From NCBI GenBank assembly GCA_001305115.1, contig BCAA01000014.1, positions 17,944 through 81,943 on the forward strand: a DNA stretch of 64,000 nt, given 5' to 3'. A program made the position numbers and the translations under genes. The notes beneath the pieces are model-generated. The model worked only from the letters and a program-made list of their open reading frames with translations, had not been told where the DNA came from and did not search any database. Position 1 is the stretch's first letter; each line of letters begins with the position of its first letter. This stretch comes from Clostridia bacterium UC5.1-1E11 (lineage in GTDB: Bacteria > Bacillota > Clostridia > Oscillospirales > Acutalibacteraceae). Below, piece after piece: positions 1 to 9,906 of the stretch.

Positions 1-242
1 GATGGCGCCCTCATTGGAGGACGGCACACTGGAAGTGCTTTCGATCGGTTGCAAGACGCGCTGTAAAGTGGGTACGCCGAGCCCAAAGAGGACGATCAGG
101 CAGGCTGCTAATGCAGCGGGGACCAGCCAGCGCGGCCGTACGCGCCGGGGTTCGTCATGTCCTTCCAGAGTGTGTATCAGGCGATCGCGGAAGCTTGGTC
201 CGCGTGCAGCTTCCGATAGGCGGATTGGTATTCCTGCTTCAT
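1..242 (-). CDS. Anti-sigma factor, partial and frameshifted
   Basis: The ATG at 242-240 overlaps the TGA of the sigma factor gene in an ATGA arrangement, the usual layout of an ECF sigma/anti-sigma pair. The first frame gives about 20 residues and then stops. Dropping one missing C near 197 restores a frame that continues to the window edge. That frame holds a basic cytosolic stretch followed by one hydrophobic segment (LVPAALAACLIVLFGLGV), then a Ser/Pro-rich outer part. This is the topology of a single-pass anti-sigma factor. The gene runs off the window start, so the sensor domain is not visible. Family assignment rests on position and topology only. Confidence 0.6.
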
Positions 243-727
243 ACGATTTCCTCCTTTAAGGCTTTCGCCAGCAATGCACGCGCACGGCTGAGACGGGACG
301 AAACCGTATTAGGCCGGCTGTGCAGGATATCTGCGATCTCTTTGGTGGAGTAGCCCTCAAAATAATATAAGTGGACCACTGCGCGATATTTGACCGGAAG
401 GGCGGCAACCGCAGTGACCACTTCGAGCTCTGCGCTATCCAATGCAGGAATCCCTTCGTCTAAATCCGCTCGTTTTCGGAACCATGCGGAAGCCAGATGG
501 TTTTTACAGTGATTGATGGTCACGCGGAGCAGCCAGGCCTTTTCGTGCTCCTCGCTTTGGAAGGTAGGCGCTTTTTCGATGTATTTCAGGAGGACTTCCT
601 GCACGGCGTCCTCCGCTTCCGCTCGATTATTCAGTTGAGAATATGCTACGCGCAGCAGCATAGTGGCGTATTCGTCCACCACGCGCTCAATTTCTGCGTT
701 CGTTCGCACGTCCTTCACCCCTCTCAC
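239..727 (-). CDS. RNA polymerase sigma-70 family factor (ECF type)
   Basis: A 162-residue protein with region 2 at about residues 18-80 (DAVQEVLLKY, then AWLLRVTINHCKNHL) and region 4 at about 105-160 (LPVKYRAVVHLYYFEGYSTK, then a helix-turn-helix with SSRLSRARALLAK). There is no region 1 or 3, as expected of an ECF factor. It would direct RNA polymerase to a small set of promoters and be held inactive by the product of the overlapping downstream gene. The longest frame starts with GTG at 727; GTG codons at 718 and 709 are alternatives, and 709 has a purine-rich AGAGGGG element at better spacing. Regulon and signal cannot be read from the sequence. Confidence 0.9.
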   Translation of the reverse strand: MRGVKDVRTNAEIERVVDEYATMLLRVAYSQLNNRAEAEDAVQEVLLKYIEKAPTFQSEEHEKAWLLRVTINHCKNHLASAWFRKRADLDEGIPALDSAELEVVTAVAALPVKYRAVVHLYYFEGYSTKEIADILHSRPNTVSSRLSRARALLAKALKEEIV

Positions 728-1161
728 CTATAATACCACCGAGGAAGGGATTTCCTTGCAAATGGGAAAAATTTACGGGTATTTATACCGTTTCATAGAT
801 CTCTGGCCAGGATTTATCAAAGGAGGCCACCACGGCGGAAATCTGCGATGCGCTTGATGTTTTACTCTATAGGAAGGGCCTGTAACAAAATACGAACCGC
901 CGCGGAATGGATTTCTGCGGCGGTTTGTTTTTATTAAATGTATTGAGCATACAGTTGTTCTTATTAGATTTGAGGAAGAGTCAATAAACTATCAGAAAAA
1001 TATATTAGTAGTCAAAAGTGAGAAAATATCACATAATTATTTTTTGAAAAATTGTCCACGTTTGAGTAGGGAATATCGTTATTAATATATAGATTTTTTG
1101 AGGAGGCGAGTCCAGTGGGAACTTTTAAATAGTTTGAGACAGTATAAGGAGGAATTAAAAA
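728..1161. other. Intergenic region between sigma factor and metalloprotease
   Basis: There is no convincing gene. The left part is the upstream region of the sigma gene, with a TATTAT element on the minus strand at 735-730. The middle holds a hairpin terminator (895-932). The right part is strongly AT-rich and serves as upstream region of the metalloprotease gene, ending in its AAGGAGG ribosome binding site. Confidence 0.6.
895..932 (+). terminator. Hairpin followed by T-run
   Basis: Nine-base arms AACCGCCGC (895-903) and GCGGCGGTT (917-925) are followed by TGTTTTT. It has the form of an intrinsic terminator. No gene lies directly upstream on the plus strand, so what it terminates is unclear. 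Confidence 0.6.
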
Positions 1162-2697
1162 ATGAGAAAAAATGTTTCGCAAAAGATAATGGCCTGGCTC
1201 GTATGCGCCGTATTTATGCTTGCCATAACTGGGCAGGCGTTTGCGGAAAACGCGGGGAAATCCGATCAAATTCACGAGGGGAATCCGTCAACCAGCCAAG
1301 AGCCAGAGCTCGAAAATTCTGCGAAAATGGTTGATTTTTCTGTTTCTGAAGAGGAACTGTCAGAAGAGTTGTATGAAGAGGCACTTCCTAACTTGGATGA
1401 GACAACCATTCAAGAATGGGAGGGCGGCGTAAAGGATTCTTACCATTTGCAGGCTTATACGGCAAATACTACGGGGACGGATTTGGCAGTTTTAAATCTT
1501 CGAGCGCCAAATAACACGGAGCCGTTCCCGAATATGACCAGTGTCCAAATTTCAGCTGACATTGTAAATCGCGGTTCTACCCAGATTACGGGTTTTCATT
1601 ATTCTGTATATATGGATGGAAACTTGATGACCTCAAAAGCAGTCAGTGTTACCATGAATCCCAATAATGCCGTTACACTGAATTTGAACTTTACCAGTAA
1701 AGTCGGTGGAACACATACTGTGTTGGTGTCGGTTTGGCTCCCCGATGGGGTAACAGAGACCAGTACAGCAAACAATACAGTAAGCCGGTCTTTTCGGTGG
1801 GAAGATTGTGTTTCCCTGCGTGTGTTATCTTTGGAATCTCCGGAAGGCGATGTGTTAGAGTCCAATACGAATCATGAATTTGAGGCGCGAATCGCTAATT
1901 TAGGGACTTTACCTGCTGAAGATGTTCCTGTACAGATTTTAAATACTGGTAGAGAAATTGGTACCACAAACATTGATTTTCCAGCGGGAAAAATTGCAAA
2001 CTTGTCCATCCAACTTAATTTTGACAGGCAGCAGGAAGTCAATTTGGGCATAGTAGTCGATCCGAATCAGGTTAGCGGAGACATTGATCCATCGGACAAT
2101 AGCGCTGCAAGAATGATTGAGATTACGTATGATTTAGAAGACTGGGCAGGGAGATGGGAGGATGCCAGTCGTTTAGAGGTCCAAGTTCATCAATCGGTAG
2201 TGGAATATTGTAAACAGGAAGGCGCTATTTCATCCACGCAACTTACACAAGCAATCCAAGCTTGGAATGGGATTAGCGATAATGTTTCCTTTGATAAAGT
2301 TCGTTATAGTCCTACGGAAGGAGATGACTACATGATGGAACAGGTTCCTTTACATGTTTTTACCTATGAAGATCCTAACATCCATGTCTTAGGAAGGACA
2401 CGGGTGTTTAAAAAAGATGTTTTGTCAGATATAACTGTAGAAGTATTGCCTGAGAATCTTTTTACTGATGAAAGTAACTATGTGGAAGCGAGAATTTATC
2501 TAAATACACCTACGCTAATTAATCAGGGAGAAAAGGGACAGAAAAAAACGGTGACGCACGAATTCGGACACGCGTTAGGTCTTGCGCATCCTACGTGTAA
2601 AGATAAAGCAATTATGTGGCAAACAGGGGATAAAGACTATGTATCGTATGAAATTACGGGACATGATGAGTATAATATCTGTAAAAAATATGGATAA
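1162..2697 (+). CDS. Secreted metzincin-type zinc metalloprotease with CARDB-like domains
   Basis: A 511-residue protein beginning with a signal peptide (KK-rich start, hydrophobic core, cleavage likely after QAFA near residue 29). An acidic linker is followed by two beta-sandwich repeats of the CARDB type at about 105-215 and 217-325, each with an 'NTG/NRG ... LPAEDV/STQITGF' style pattern. The C-terminal catalytic part carries HEFGHALGLAHP (His466, Glu467, His470, His476), the extended HExxHxxGxxH zinc site of metzincins, and a Met-turn candidate Met485 in AIMWQ. The RBS is AAGGAGG before ATG 1162. The downstream lipoprotein gene starts 12 bases after the stop, so the two are translationally close and probably one operon. 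Subfamily (matrixin-like) is an inference. Substrate is unknown. Two more copies of the module occur in this window. Confidence 0.85.
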   Translation: MRKNVSQKIMAWLVCAVFMLAITGQAFAENAGKSDQIHEGNPSTSQEPELENSAKMVDFSVSEEELSEELYEEALPNLDETTIQEWEGGVKDSYHLQAYTANTTGTDLAVLNLRAPNNTEPFPNMTSVQISADIVNRGSTQITGFHYSVYMDGNLMTSKAVSVTMNPNNAVTLNLNFTSKVGGTHTVLVSVWLPDGVTETSTANNTVSRSFRWEDCVSLRVLSLESPEGDVLESNTNHEFEARIANLGTLPAEDVPVQILNTGREIGTTNIDFPAGKIANLSIQLNFDRQQEVNLGIVVDPNQVSGDIDPSDNSAARMIEITYDLEDWAGRWEDASRLEVQVHQSVVEYCKQEGAISSTQLTQAIQAWNGISDNVSFDKVRYSPTEGDDYMMEQVPLHVFTYEDPNIHVLGRTRVFKKDVLSDITVEVLPENLFTDESNYVEARIYLNTPTLINQGEKGQKKTVTHEFGHALGLAHPTCKDKAIMWQTGDKDYVSYEITGHDEYNICKKYG

Positions 2698-2708
2698 GGA
2701 GGATTTTC

Positions 2709-3329
2709 ATGAAAAGATACGGACGGTTTTTGGTAGGGTTGCTTTTTGTTGCAACGCTCTTTTCAGCCTGTGCTCCCAAGGATATAAATACGAAAATTTC
2801 TACAATGAGCGTTCAGGTGGACACATCGTTCGATGCACAGACATTGGAAGAATTGGAGTCTCAAGCCAAGTACATCGTGCAGGGTAAATTTCAAGATGAT
2901 GCAACTGAAGATTTGCAAAGTGAAGCCGGGATTGTTCTCTATGGCGCGACGGTTTCCTCCTTTGAAATTACCAAAGTGTATAAGGGGGATTTCGAGGTAG
3001 GCGACGTCATAAGGATTGCCGAGCAGTATTATGTGGAAGATCAGGATGGTCAACAGACGTTGGTTCATTATGGGAACTATATGCCGTCGGATGTAGGGCG
3101 CGAATACCTGATGTTCTTTGACAATCCTCCGGAAAACAGCGAGCGGTGGAAAGATACGTACACGCCGCTGTGCCTGGATCGGGGCCGGTATCCAGTGATA
3201 AATGCCAAGATGCGTTCGGTAGCTGATGTAGACAACATGACCAACGAAGAGCTGAATCTGGATACAGGGGATTCCTCCATTTACCGGCAGTTTTACAAAG
3301 ATGTGATCGAGAAATATATGAGCGAATAA
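2709..3329 (+). CDS. Lipoprotein paired with metzincin, copy 1
   Basis: A 206-residue protein with a lipoprotein signal (FSACAPKD, lipidated Cys about residue 20), so it should sit on the outer face of the membrane. The core reads like a small beta-barrel domain: YIVQGKFQDD, FEITKVYKGDFEVGDVI, then YLMFFDNPP and RYPVINAK. This pattern (a VxGk strand, a 'kvyKGdxxvGDxI' strand and a 'GxeYLmFf' strand) recalls bacterial netrin/TIMP-like domains; that similarity is my inference from memory, not a search result. RBS AAGGAGG overlaps the end of the protease gene. It is followed by a strong terminator. Copies 2 and 3 are at 3601-4206 and 15335-16009. It could be an inhibitor, immunity factor or chaperone for the protease. 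Confidence 0.75.
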   Translation: MKRYGRFLVGLLFVATLFSACAPKDINTKISTMSVQVDTSFDAQTLEELESQAKYIVQGKFQDDATEDLQSEAGIVLYGATVSSFEITKVYKGDFEVGDVIRIAEQYYVEDQDGQQTLVHYGNYMPSDVGREYLMFFDNPPENSERWKDTYTPLCLDRGRYPVINAKMRSVADVDNMTNEELNLDTGDSSIYRQFYKDVIEKYMSE

Positions 3330-3340
3330 CGCAGCTTACA

Positions 3341-3374
3341 GCCCGGCGGAGGAACCATCCGCCGGGCGTTTTTT
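3341..3374 (+). terminator. Terminator of metzincin/lipoprotein operon, copy 1
   Basis: Ten-base arms GCCCGGCGGA and TCCGCCGGGC with a 7-base loop are followed by GTTTTTT. An almost identical hairpin lies at 4218-4251 after the second lipoprotein, showing that the whole unit was duplicated. Confidence 0.9.
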
Positions 3375-3379
3375 GAAAG

Positions 3380-3589
3380 ATGTTCTATTCTTTGCTGCAT
3401 CCCCTTATAATTCTTCACACAGTTCTCTTGGGGAAACCGATAATACATGGATTTGGACATGCGCTAGGCCTAGCGCATCCTACATGTGGAGATAAGGCGA
3501 TCATGTGGCAAACGAAAGATTCGGACTATGTGTCGCATGAGATTACAGAGCACGACGAATATAACATGATTCATAAATATGAGAAGTAG
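3380..3589 (+). pseudogene. Truncated metzincin remnant, copy 2
   Basis: Only the last 50 or so codons of a second protease copy remain. The recognisable part begins exactly at the zinc motif, as HGFGHALGLAHP, and then follows copy 1 closely to the C-terminus (AIMWQT, then DEYNMIHKYEK). The catalytic Glu is replaced by Gly, and the signal peptide, CARDB domains and most of the catalytic domain are gone. The sequence 5' of the junction (3375-3445) resembles the region after the second terminator including the ilvB promoter, so the remnant arose by tandem duplication followed by deletion. No function as a protease is possible. Confidence 0.85.
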
Positions 3590-3600
3590 GGGGGATTTTC

Positions 3601-4206
3601 ATGAAGAAATGTATATCGGTTATCATGATGGTGCTATTTGTAACCGCAGCATGTTCTGGTTGCGGCCAGAAAATGCAAACGAGGAGTATTCAAGAAGACC
3701 TGCTCTTTGATGCGGGGTCTTTGGAAGAACTGGAGGACTTGTCCAAACAGATTGTACAGGGAAAGTTCTATGACGATCCAAGAGAGGATTTACAAGGGGA
3801 TGAAAGTATAACGCTCTATGGCGCGACGATTTCCTCCTTTGAAATTACCAAAGTGTATAAAGGCGATTTTGAAGTGGGGGATGTCATTCAAGTAGGTGAG
3901 GAATATTACATCGATGAGTCCGACGGCCAAAAGACGCTTGTACATTTTGGAAATTATCTTCCCTCAGAAGTGGGCAAGGAGTACCTGATGTTCTTTGACA
4001 ATCCTCCGAAAAACAGCAAACGTTGGAAAGATACGTATACTCCTATTTGCGGAGAAAAGGGGCGGTACCCGGTGGTAGCCCCCGGGACGTGTTCGGCGGC
4101 CGACGTAGACAACATGACCAACGAAGAACTGAATCTGGATACAGGGGATTCTTCCTTTTACCGGCATCTTTACAAAGATGTGATCGAGAAATATATGAGC
4201 GAATAA
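3601..4206 (+). CDS. Lipoprotein paired with metzincin, copy 2
   Basis: A 201-residue lipoprotein with lipobox VTAAC (Cys about 18) and a core closely matching copy 1: YGATISSFEITKVYKGDFEV, then GKEYLMFFDNPP, and an identical C-terminal stretch around NMTNEELNLDTGDSS. RBS GGGGGGA lies before ATG 3601. Unlike copy 1, its neighbouring protease is destroyed, yet this reading frame is intact, which suggests the lipoprotein is still useful by itself, for example protecting against proteases from the other copies or from neighbours. Confidence 0.75.
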   Translation: MKKCISVIMMVLFVTAACSGCGQKMQTRSIQEDLLFDAGSLEELEDLSKQIVQGKFYDDPREDLQGDESITLYGATISSFEITKVYKGDFEVGDVIQVGEEYYIDESDGQKTLVHFGNYLPSEVGKEYLMFFDNPPKNSKRWKDTYTPICGEKGRYPVVAPGTCSAADVDNMTNEELNLDTGDSSFYRHLYKDVIEKYMSE

Positions 4207-4217
4207 CGCAGCTTGCA

Positions 4218-4251
4218 GCCCGGCGGATGAACCATCCGCCGGGCATTTTTT
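4218..4251 (+). terminator. Terminator of lipoprotein copy 2
   Basis: GCCCGGCGGA and TCCGCCGGGC arms, followed by ATTTTTT. It is a duplicate of the hairpin at 3341-3374. Confidence 0.9.
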
Positions 4252-4307
4252 GAAGAATGTTCCATTCCTCGCTGTATTTCCCAACAGGAATCCTTCACAC
4301 CTTTCTC

Positions 4308-4336
4308 TTGACGGAAAAACCGAACAATACTATAAT
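4308..4336 (+). promoter_or_regulatory. Promoter of ilvBHC operon
   Basis: TTGACG (4308-4313), 17-base spacer, TATAAT (4331-4336): a near-consensus housekeeping promoter. The leader to the ilvB ATG is about 85 bases and holds a small GC-rich hairpin around 4375-4398, but no T-box or clear leader peptide was seen. A decayed copy of this promoter region lies near 3428-3450. Confidence 0.8.
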
Positions 4337-4429
4337 AAGTTAAATAATAAAAGCGACAAGAAATGCGAATGCTGCCGCCGGGAACTGGCCGGCGTTGGAT
4401 GCAGTTTTGTATAGAGAAGGAGTGGCCCT

Positions 4430-6051
4430 ATGATTAGCGGAGCGGAAATCATGGTGAAATGCCTGCAAAACGAAGGCGTTTCCTATTTGTTCGGTTATCC
4501 GGGTGCAGCGATCTGCCCTTTCTACGATTATATCACCAAAACAGATATAAAGCATGTGTTGGTGCGGCAGGAACAGAATGCTGCGCATATGGCCAACGGC
4601 TATGCCCGTGCCAGCGGCAAGCCGGGCGTTTGCGTTGCGACTTCCGGCCCCGGCGCCACCAATTTGATTACTGGTATTGCGACGGCCTACATGGATTCCA
4701 TACCGCTGATTGCGATTACCGGGCAGGTGAATTCCTGGCTGTTGGGGCGCGATGTGTTCCAGGAGGCGGACATCACGGGCGCCTGTCAGCCGTTCACAAA
4801 GCATTCGTATCTGGTGAAGGATGCGGCGAGTTTGCCCCGCATCTTTAAAGAAGCGTTTCACATTGCAACGACGGGCCGCCCGGGGCCTGTATTGATCGAC
4901 GTCCCCACGGACATTCAGCTTCAGGAGGTGGAGTCGTTCAACTATCCCGCAAAGGCGGATATTATTGGATATAAGCCCCGCACACAGGGGCACCCGATGC
5001 AGATCAAAAAGGCGTTACAGGCCATTAAAGAGGCAGAACGTCCGGTGATTTGCTGTGGCGGCGGGGTCGTGTCGGCCGGTGCGCGCGAGGAAATGATCGC
5101 GTTTGCCCGCAACAGTGGAATTCCGGTGGCTGCCACGATGATGGGCATCGGCGTTATGCCGATGGACAGCCCTTATTATCTGGGGATGATCGGTTCGCAC
5201 GGCCGCACCAGCGCCAATAAGGCCATGAGCGAGGCGGACCTGGTGATTCTATGCGGCGCACGTGTGGGCGACCGTGCGGTTGCGGCGCCGGAGAGTTTGG
5301 CGGAAAAGGCCAAGATTATCCACATCGACATTGATCCGGCAGAAATCGGAAAAAATATGACGGCCCACATTCCGATTGTGGGAGACATCCGTTTGGTGCT
5401 CTCGGACTTGGCGGCAAAGGTGGAGAACACTGTGTCGCAGGAATGGATTGACCGGGTGTTTGGATTAAAGGCGAAATATCCGCCGCGCGGCGAAGCGCGA
5501 GAGGACTGCGTGGAGCCGCGGGTGTTCATCCGGGATCTCTCTGAGATGATGAAGGATGACGCAATTCTGGTTGCGGATGTCGGACAGAACCAGATCTGGG
5601 CTGCGCGCAATTTCAATGTGAAAGAGGGCCGGTTCCTGACCTCCGGCGGTTTAGGAACATGGGGTATTCCGTACCTGCGGCTATCGGCGCGAAGATCGCC
5701 AAACCCCACCGGCAGGTGGCGGCAGTCTGCGGCGACGGTTCGTTCCAGATGTGTATGTGCGAGTTGGGCACGTTGATTCAAAACGATGTGGATGTCAAGA
5801 TCATTGTGATGGAAAACCAGCGCCTCGGCATGGTGCGTGAATTCCAGGATAAGTTGTATGGTTGCCGGCACATTGGGACAATTTTGGAGAACGGCAACCC
5901 AGATTTTGTCAAGCTCGCAGAGTCCTACGGCATCGAGGCGGCGCGCGCAGAGAATAATGCGCAGGCCAAAGAGCTGGCTCAACACATGCTACAAAGCAAC
6001 CGGGCGTTTATCCTGGTGTGCAACGTCGATCCGGAAACACCATCCATATAA
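4430..6051 (+). CDS. ilvB: Acetolactate synthase large subunit (one frameshift)
   Basis: Thiamine-diphosphate enzyme that condenses two pyruvates, or pyruvate with 2-ketobutyrate, in the first common step of valine, leucine and isoleucine synthesis. The N-terminal domain has FGYPGAAICPFYDY and the catalytic Glu in RQEQNAAH (about residue 47); the C-terminal domain has the diphosphate/Mg site GDGSFQMCMCELGTL followed by ENQRLGMVREFQ. The frame breaks at about 5660: ...GGLGT is followed by a shifted frame, and adding one A (ACA-ATG) rejoins it to GYSVPAAIGAKIA. Corrected length is about 540 residues, normal for the family. RBS GAAGGAG. The small subunit gene follows after 12 bases. Confidence 0.93.
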
Positions 6052-6063
6052 GGAGGGACCGCC

Positions 6064-6564
6064 ATGCAATATACCATTTCGATTCTGGTAGAGAACCAGC
6101 CCGGCGTGCTGTACAAGGTTTCCGGCCTGTTTGCGCGCCGTGGATTCAATATAGACAGCCTCGCCGTGGGTGAGACAGAGGATCACACGATTTCCCGCAT
6201 TACGATTGTTGTCAACGGCGACGAGCACATTGTAGAACAGGTGGAAAAACAGTTGAACAAGGTGATTCCGGTCATTAAAGTGCGTGTGCTTCAGCCGGGT
6301 TCCTTCTACAGCTGTTATCTGTCGCTGATTAAGGTGAGTAGTAATGCACAACAGCGCGCGGAGGTCATGAAGATCGCAGAGCTGATGAATGCGCAGATCG
6401 TGGACGTTGCCACGGACTGCCTGACCCTACAATTTACCGACAGTGTGGAGCGCACCGAGACACTGATTAGCCTTTTAAAGCCATATGGCATCAAAGAGAT
6501 CGTGCGCGCAGGCGCGCTTGCGATTGAAAAGGGGTCCGCTGTGGCCCGCCGTAAGGGAAACTGA
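6064..6564 (+). CDS. ilvH: Acetolactate synthase small (regulatory) subunit
   Basis: A 166-residue ACT-domain protein: N-terminal ACT at about 4-75 (ILVENQPGVLYKVSGLFARR) and a C-terminal domain from about 80. It activates the large subunit and mediates valine feedback inhibition. RBS AAGGAGG at 6052-6058. It sits between ilvB and ilvC, as in many Clostridia. The symbol ilvN is used in some species. Confidence 0.93.
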   Translation: MQYTISILVENQPGVLYKVSGLFARRGFNIDSLAVGETEDHTISRITIVVNGDEHIVEQVEKQLNKVIPVIKVRVLQPGSFYSCYLSLIKVSSNAQQRAEVMKIAELMNAQIVDVATDCLTLQFTDSVERTETLISLLKPYGIKEIVRAGALAIEKGSAVARRKGN

Positions 6565-7680
<1,116 letters not shown>

Positions 7681-8432
7681 GCGCTAGGCTTCGATACATA
7701 TGTCCAACCCCTGAGCCTGTAGAAAGCAGGTAGTGGACGTTAGATAGGAGAGAACCGTTTTTGACGATTCACATTTCTATTTAGAGACTATATAGGATTG
7801 TTGGAGGGGACGTCCGCTGCATTGTTTAGACAAAGGGCGGTCGTTCCCGATCAATTGAAAAGCGCAAGCGCTGTACAGAGCAGCTGTCTACACATAAATA
7901 AAGCAAGGGCGCCCTGATTTGGCCAGTCGGCCGGGAGATAGGGCGCCCTATTTGTATTCTATTTCATATGTTGTGTGTTTGATAACAAAATGACCGGCAC
8001 CAATGGACAGCAGTTCATGGAAGTATATTAAAATTAGAAGATAAAAAGAACCAAGCCGTGCGGGCGAAGCTATTTGGGACAGCCATTTTATAAAGAAGGA
8101 TTTGTTCCAAAAGTATATGGATAAAGAGGAAACTCTCATAAATCAATCCATGCCCCTGGAGACGCCTGTGGGACCAACGGAGAACAATCTGCCAAGTAGA
8201 TACCCTTTAATTGGATATAGCATAGTTCGCAGATGAAAGCTACCATGATAGTCAGCTGAATTTGTCTACAAAGGTAAGTAAGGCAGATTATCCAGATAAT
8301 TCCTGCATACATTTGCCTATATTTATAGGAAAATGCGGCGAACCAACCTGATTCTTTCAAACCGTGCAAGCCTTTCGATCGCCCATCATGTAAAAACACA
8401 TCGAACTTGCCAGGGTGGCCTTCGTTCCCTCT
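7681..8432. other. Intergenic region after ilvC
   Basis: There is no convincing gene in about 750 bases. It contains a palindromic hairpin at 7906-7949 and, from about 8050 to 8240 on the plus strand, a stretch of about 60 codons without a start codon (ends in ...GYSIVRR) that could be a gene remnant I do not recognise. Confidence 0.4.
7906..7949 (+). terminator. Probable ilv terminator hairpin
   Basis: Arms AGGGCGCCCT at 7906-7915 and 7940-7949, each itself palindromic, with a short internal GGCC pairing, followed by ATTTGTATTCT. The T-tract is weak, so this is a probable rather than certain terminator. Confidence 0.5.
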
Positions 8433-9128
8433 TTAGGCACTTTCTTGAACGGGAGAGCGATTGGAACCCGTGCCTTTTCCTGTTTGACCTAACATGGGTT
8501 CTGCGAGGTGTGTGCGGAAAAACTGGATCAGCGGGCCGGTCAAAAAGGCGGTGATAATGGTGCCGATACCCACAATCGCCGAGAGTTCATTCTGTGCAAT
8601 CAGGCAGAAAATCGTGCCAACGGCTACACAGACAACATCCGTTGTAATGCGTGCCCAGCGGAACGCAATGCGGTTCTTGATTGCTTTCAAAAGAACATAA
8701 GCGGCTGCGTCATATGGAGCAATGCCAAGATCTGCAGCCATATATATGCTGGCGCCTGCACAGGTCATCACAGTGCCGAGAAGGAGTAGAACCACGCGCA
8801 AAGCAAGCGGGAATTCCAATCCTGCTTGTTGCGCCAGCCAACAGACAAAGTCTGCAAGGTATCCCACGAACACCATATTGATGACGGTACCCAACCCGAT
8901 ACAGGAGCGAATGGTAAAAAACACCACACCAAGTAGAAGGATGTTTGCGATCAGCTGCCAATTGCCGAAACTCATATGTAAAAACCCACTGATCCCCATA
9001 TTCATACAGGAAAAGGGGTCTACGCCAAATGCGGCTAGGCGGAAGAGTCCCACACTGATACCGATCAAGAGGATACCGACGACCATCATCATTGCCCGGC
9101 GTCCTAATCGTTTTTTAGATGGATTCAT
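8433..9128 (-). CDS. YczE/YyaS-like integral membrane protein
   Basis: About 231 residues and five to six hydrophobic segments: MMMVVGILLIGISVGLF, NILLLGVVFFTI, then MVFVGYLADFV, VVLLLLGTVMTCAG and GTIFCLIA. The segment ASIYMAADLGIAPYDA matches the 'YxxAxLGxxPxD' loop of the YczE/YyaS membrane family. Role unknown, probably transport-like. ATG 9128 was chosen over 9146 because AAAGGA lies eight bases before it. It is a single gene, divergent from the next one. Confidence 0.75.
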   Translation of the reverse strand: MNPSKKRLGRRAMMMVVGILLIGISVGLFRLAAFGVDPFSCMNMGISGFLHMSFGNWQLIANILLLGVVFFTIRSCIGLGTVINMVFVGYLADFVCWLAQQAGLEFPLALRVVLLLLGTVMTCAGASIYMAADLGIAPYDAAAYVLLKAIKNRIAFRWARITTDVVCVAVGTIFCLIAQNELSAIVGIGTIITAFLTGPLIQFFRTHLAEPMLGQTGKGTGSNRSPVQESA

Positions 9129-9305
9129 AGCGAAATTTCCTTTCATTAAAACGCAATATTTATTTCATAAGAAAATGTTCGTGCTCATTTTATACAGAGC
9201 GGAGATGGAAGTCAAGAGAGTTTGTGACAAAGTTATTCGGTAATTTTTGGATAAAAAGTAAATCTCACACGTGTATAACAAAGAAAGTGCCGTATGACGC
9301 GACCC

Positions 9306-9335
9306 GTGACAGAACCCTCAAAAGTGTGTTATAAT
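9306..9335 (+). promoter_or_regulatory. Promoter of the ADP-ribosyltransferase-like unit
   Basis: GTGACA (9306-9311), 18-base spacer, TATAAT (9330-9335). The ATG at 9334 lies inside the -10 box and therefore cannot be the translation start. Confidence 0.65.
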
Positions 9336-9366
9336 GGACGGGGATAAACGTGGGGATGTGAAAAAT

Positions 9367-9906
9367 ATGAGGTTTTTAGCATACCATGGAACAGATCGGG
9401 AACGGGCGAAAAAGATATTAGATCATTCATTTCTGGTGAAAGCAAACGATGAACATTGGCTGGGAAATGGGGTATACTTTTATTTGGATCGCTCGTTGGC
9501 GCAGTGGTGGACGACGAGGCCGACCAAAAAATTTGGAGAAGAGGTACACGAACCGGCGGTTTTGGAATGTGCCATTGAGACCGCGGGTTTCACACTGGAC
9601 TTGCGCAAGTTGGACGACTACCGGTGGTTTGTAGAGGAGTACGCGCAGGTGATCGCCTATTTGACAGAGAAAATGCGTGTGGAGCGGAATAGCTTTAAAA
9701 GGCTCCGTTGCGCATTTTGTGATTATCTGCATAAACAATATCATTTGGATCTGATGATAGGGACTTTTCACTTGCCAGAGCAACCCTATTTAGATTTCAA
9801 GCGTACGCCGGACTTTGACCAATTGCAACTTTCTTACGTAGAAACACAGGTCTGCGTGTTTAACCAGGAGACCATTGTCAGTAAGCGGCTGATTGAGAAA
9901 GAGTGA
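9367..9906 (+). CDS. ADP-ribosyltransferase-like protein, possible toxin
   Basis: A 179-residue soluble protein. Near the start it has YHGTDRERAKKIL, then WLGNGVYFYLD (about 28-38), then a conserved C-terminal strand VCVFNQETIVSKR. The 'YHGT...G.GVYF' arrangement is the H-Y signature of PARP/DUF3990-like ADP-ribosyltransferases; the catalytic third residue is not obvious, with Glu175 or Gln166 region as candidates. ATG 9367 was chosen because the longer start overlaps the promoter -10. The stop overlaps the GTG start of the next gene by four bases, an operon layout typical of toxin/antitoxin or effector/partner pairs. Activity and target are inferred from motif shape only. Confidence 0.6.
   Translation: MRFLAYHGTDRERAKKILDHSFLVKANDEHWLGNGVYFYLDRSLAQWWTTRPTKKFGEEVHEPAVLECAIETAGFTLDLRKLDDYRWFVEEYAQVIAYLTEKMRVERNSFKRLRCAFCDYLHKQYHLDLMIGTFHLPEQPYLDFKRTPDFDQLQLSYVETQVCVFNQETIVSKRLIEKE

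Noticed and set aside
4337..4429. Considered a T-box or leader peptide before ilvB
   Set aside because: The leader is only about 85 bases, has no T-box sequence or specifier stem, and no Leu/Ile/Val-rich short frame.
8136..8399. Minus-strand open frame of 87 codons after the ilv operon
   Set aside because: There is no RBS, the composition is low in typical coding bias, and no family is recognisable.
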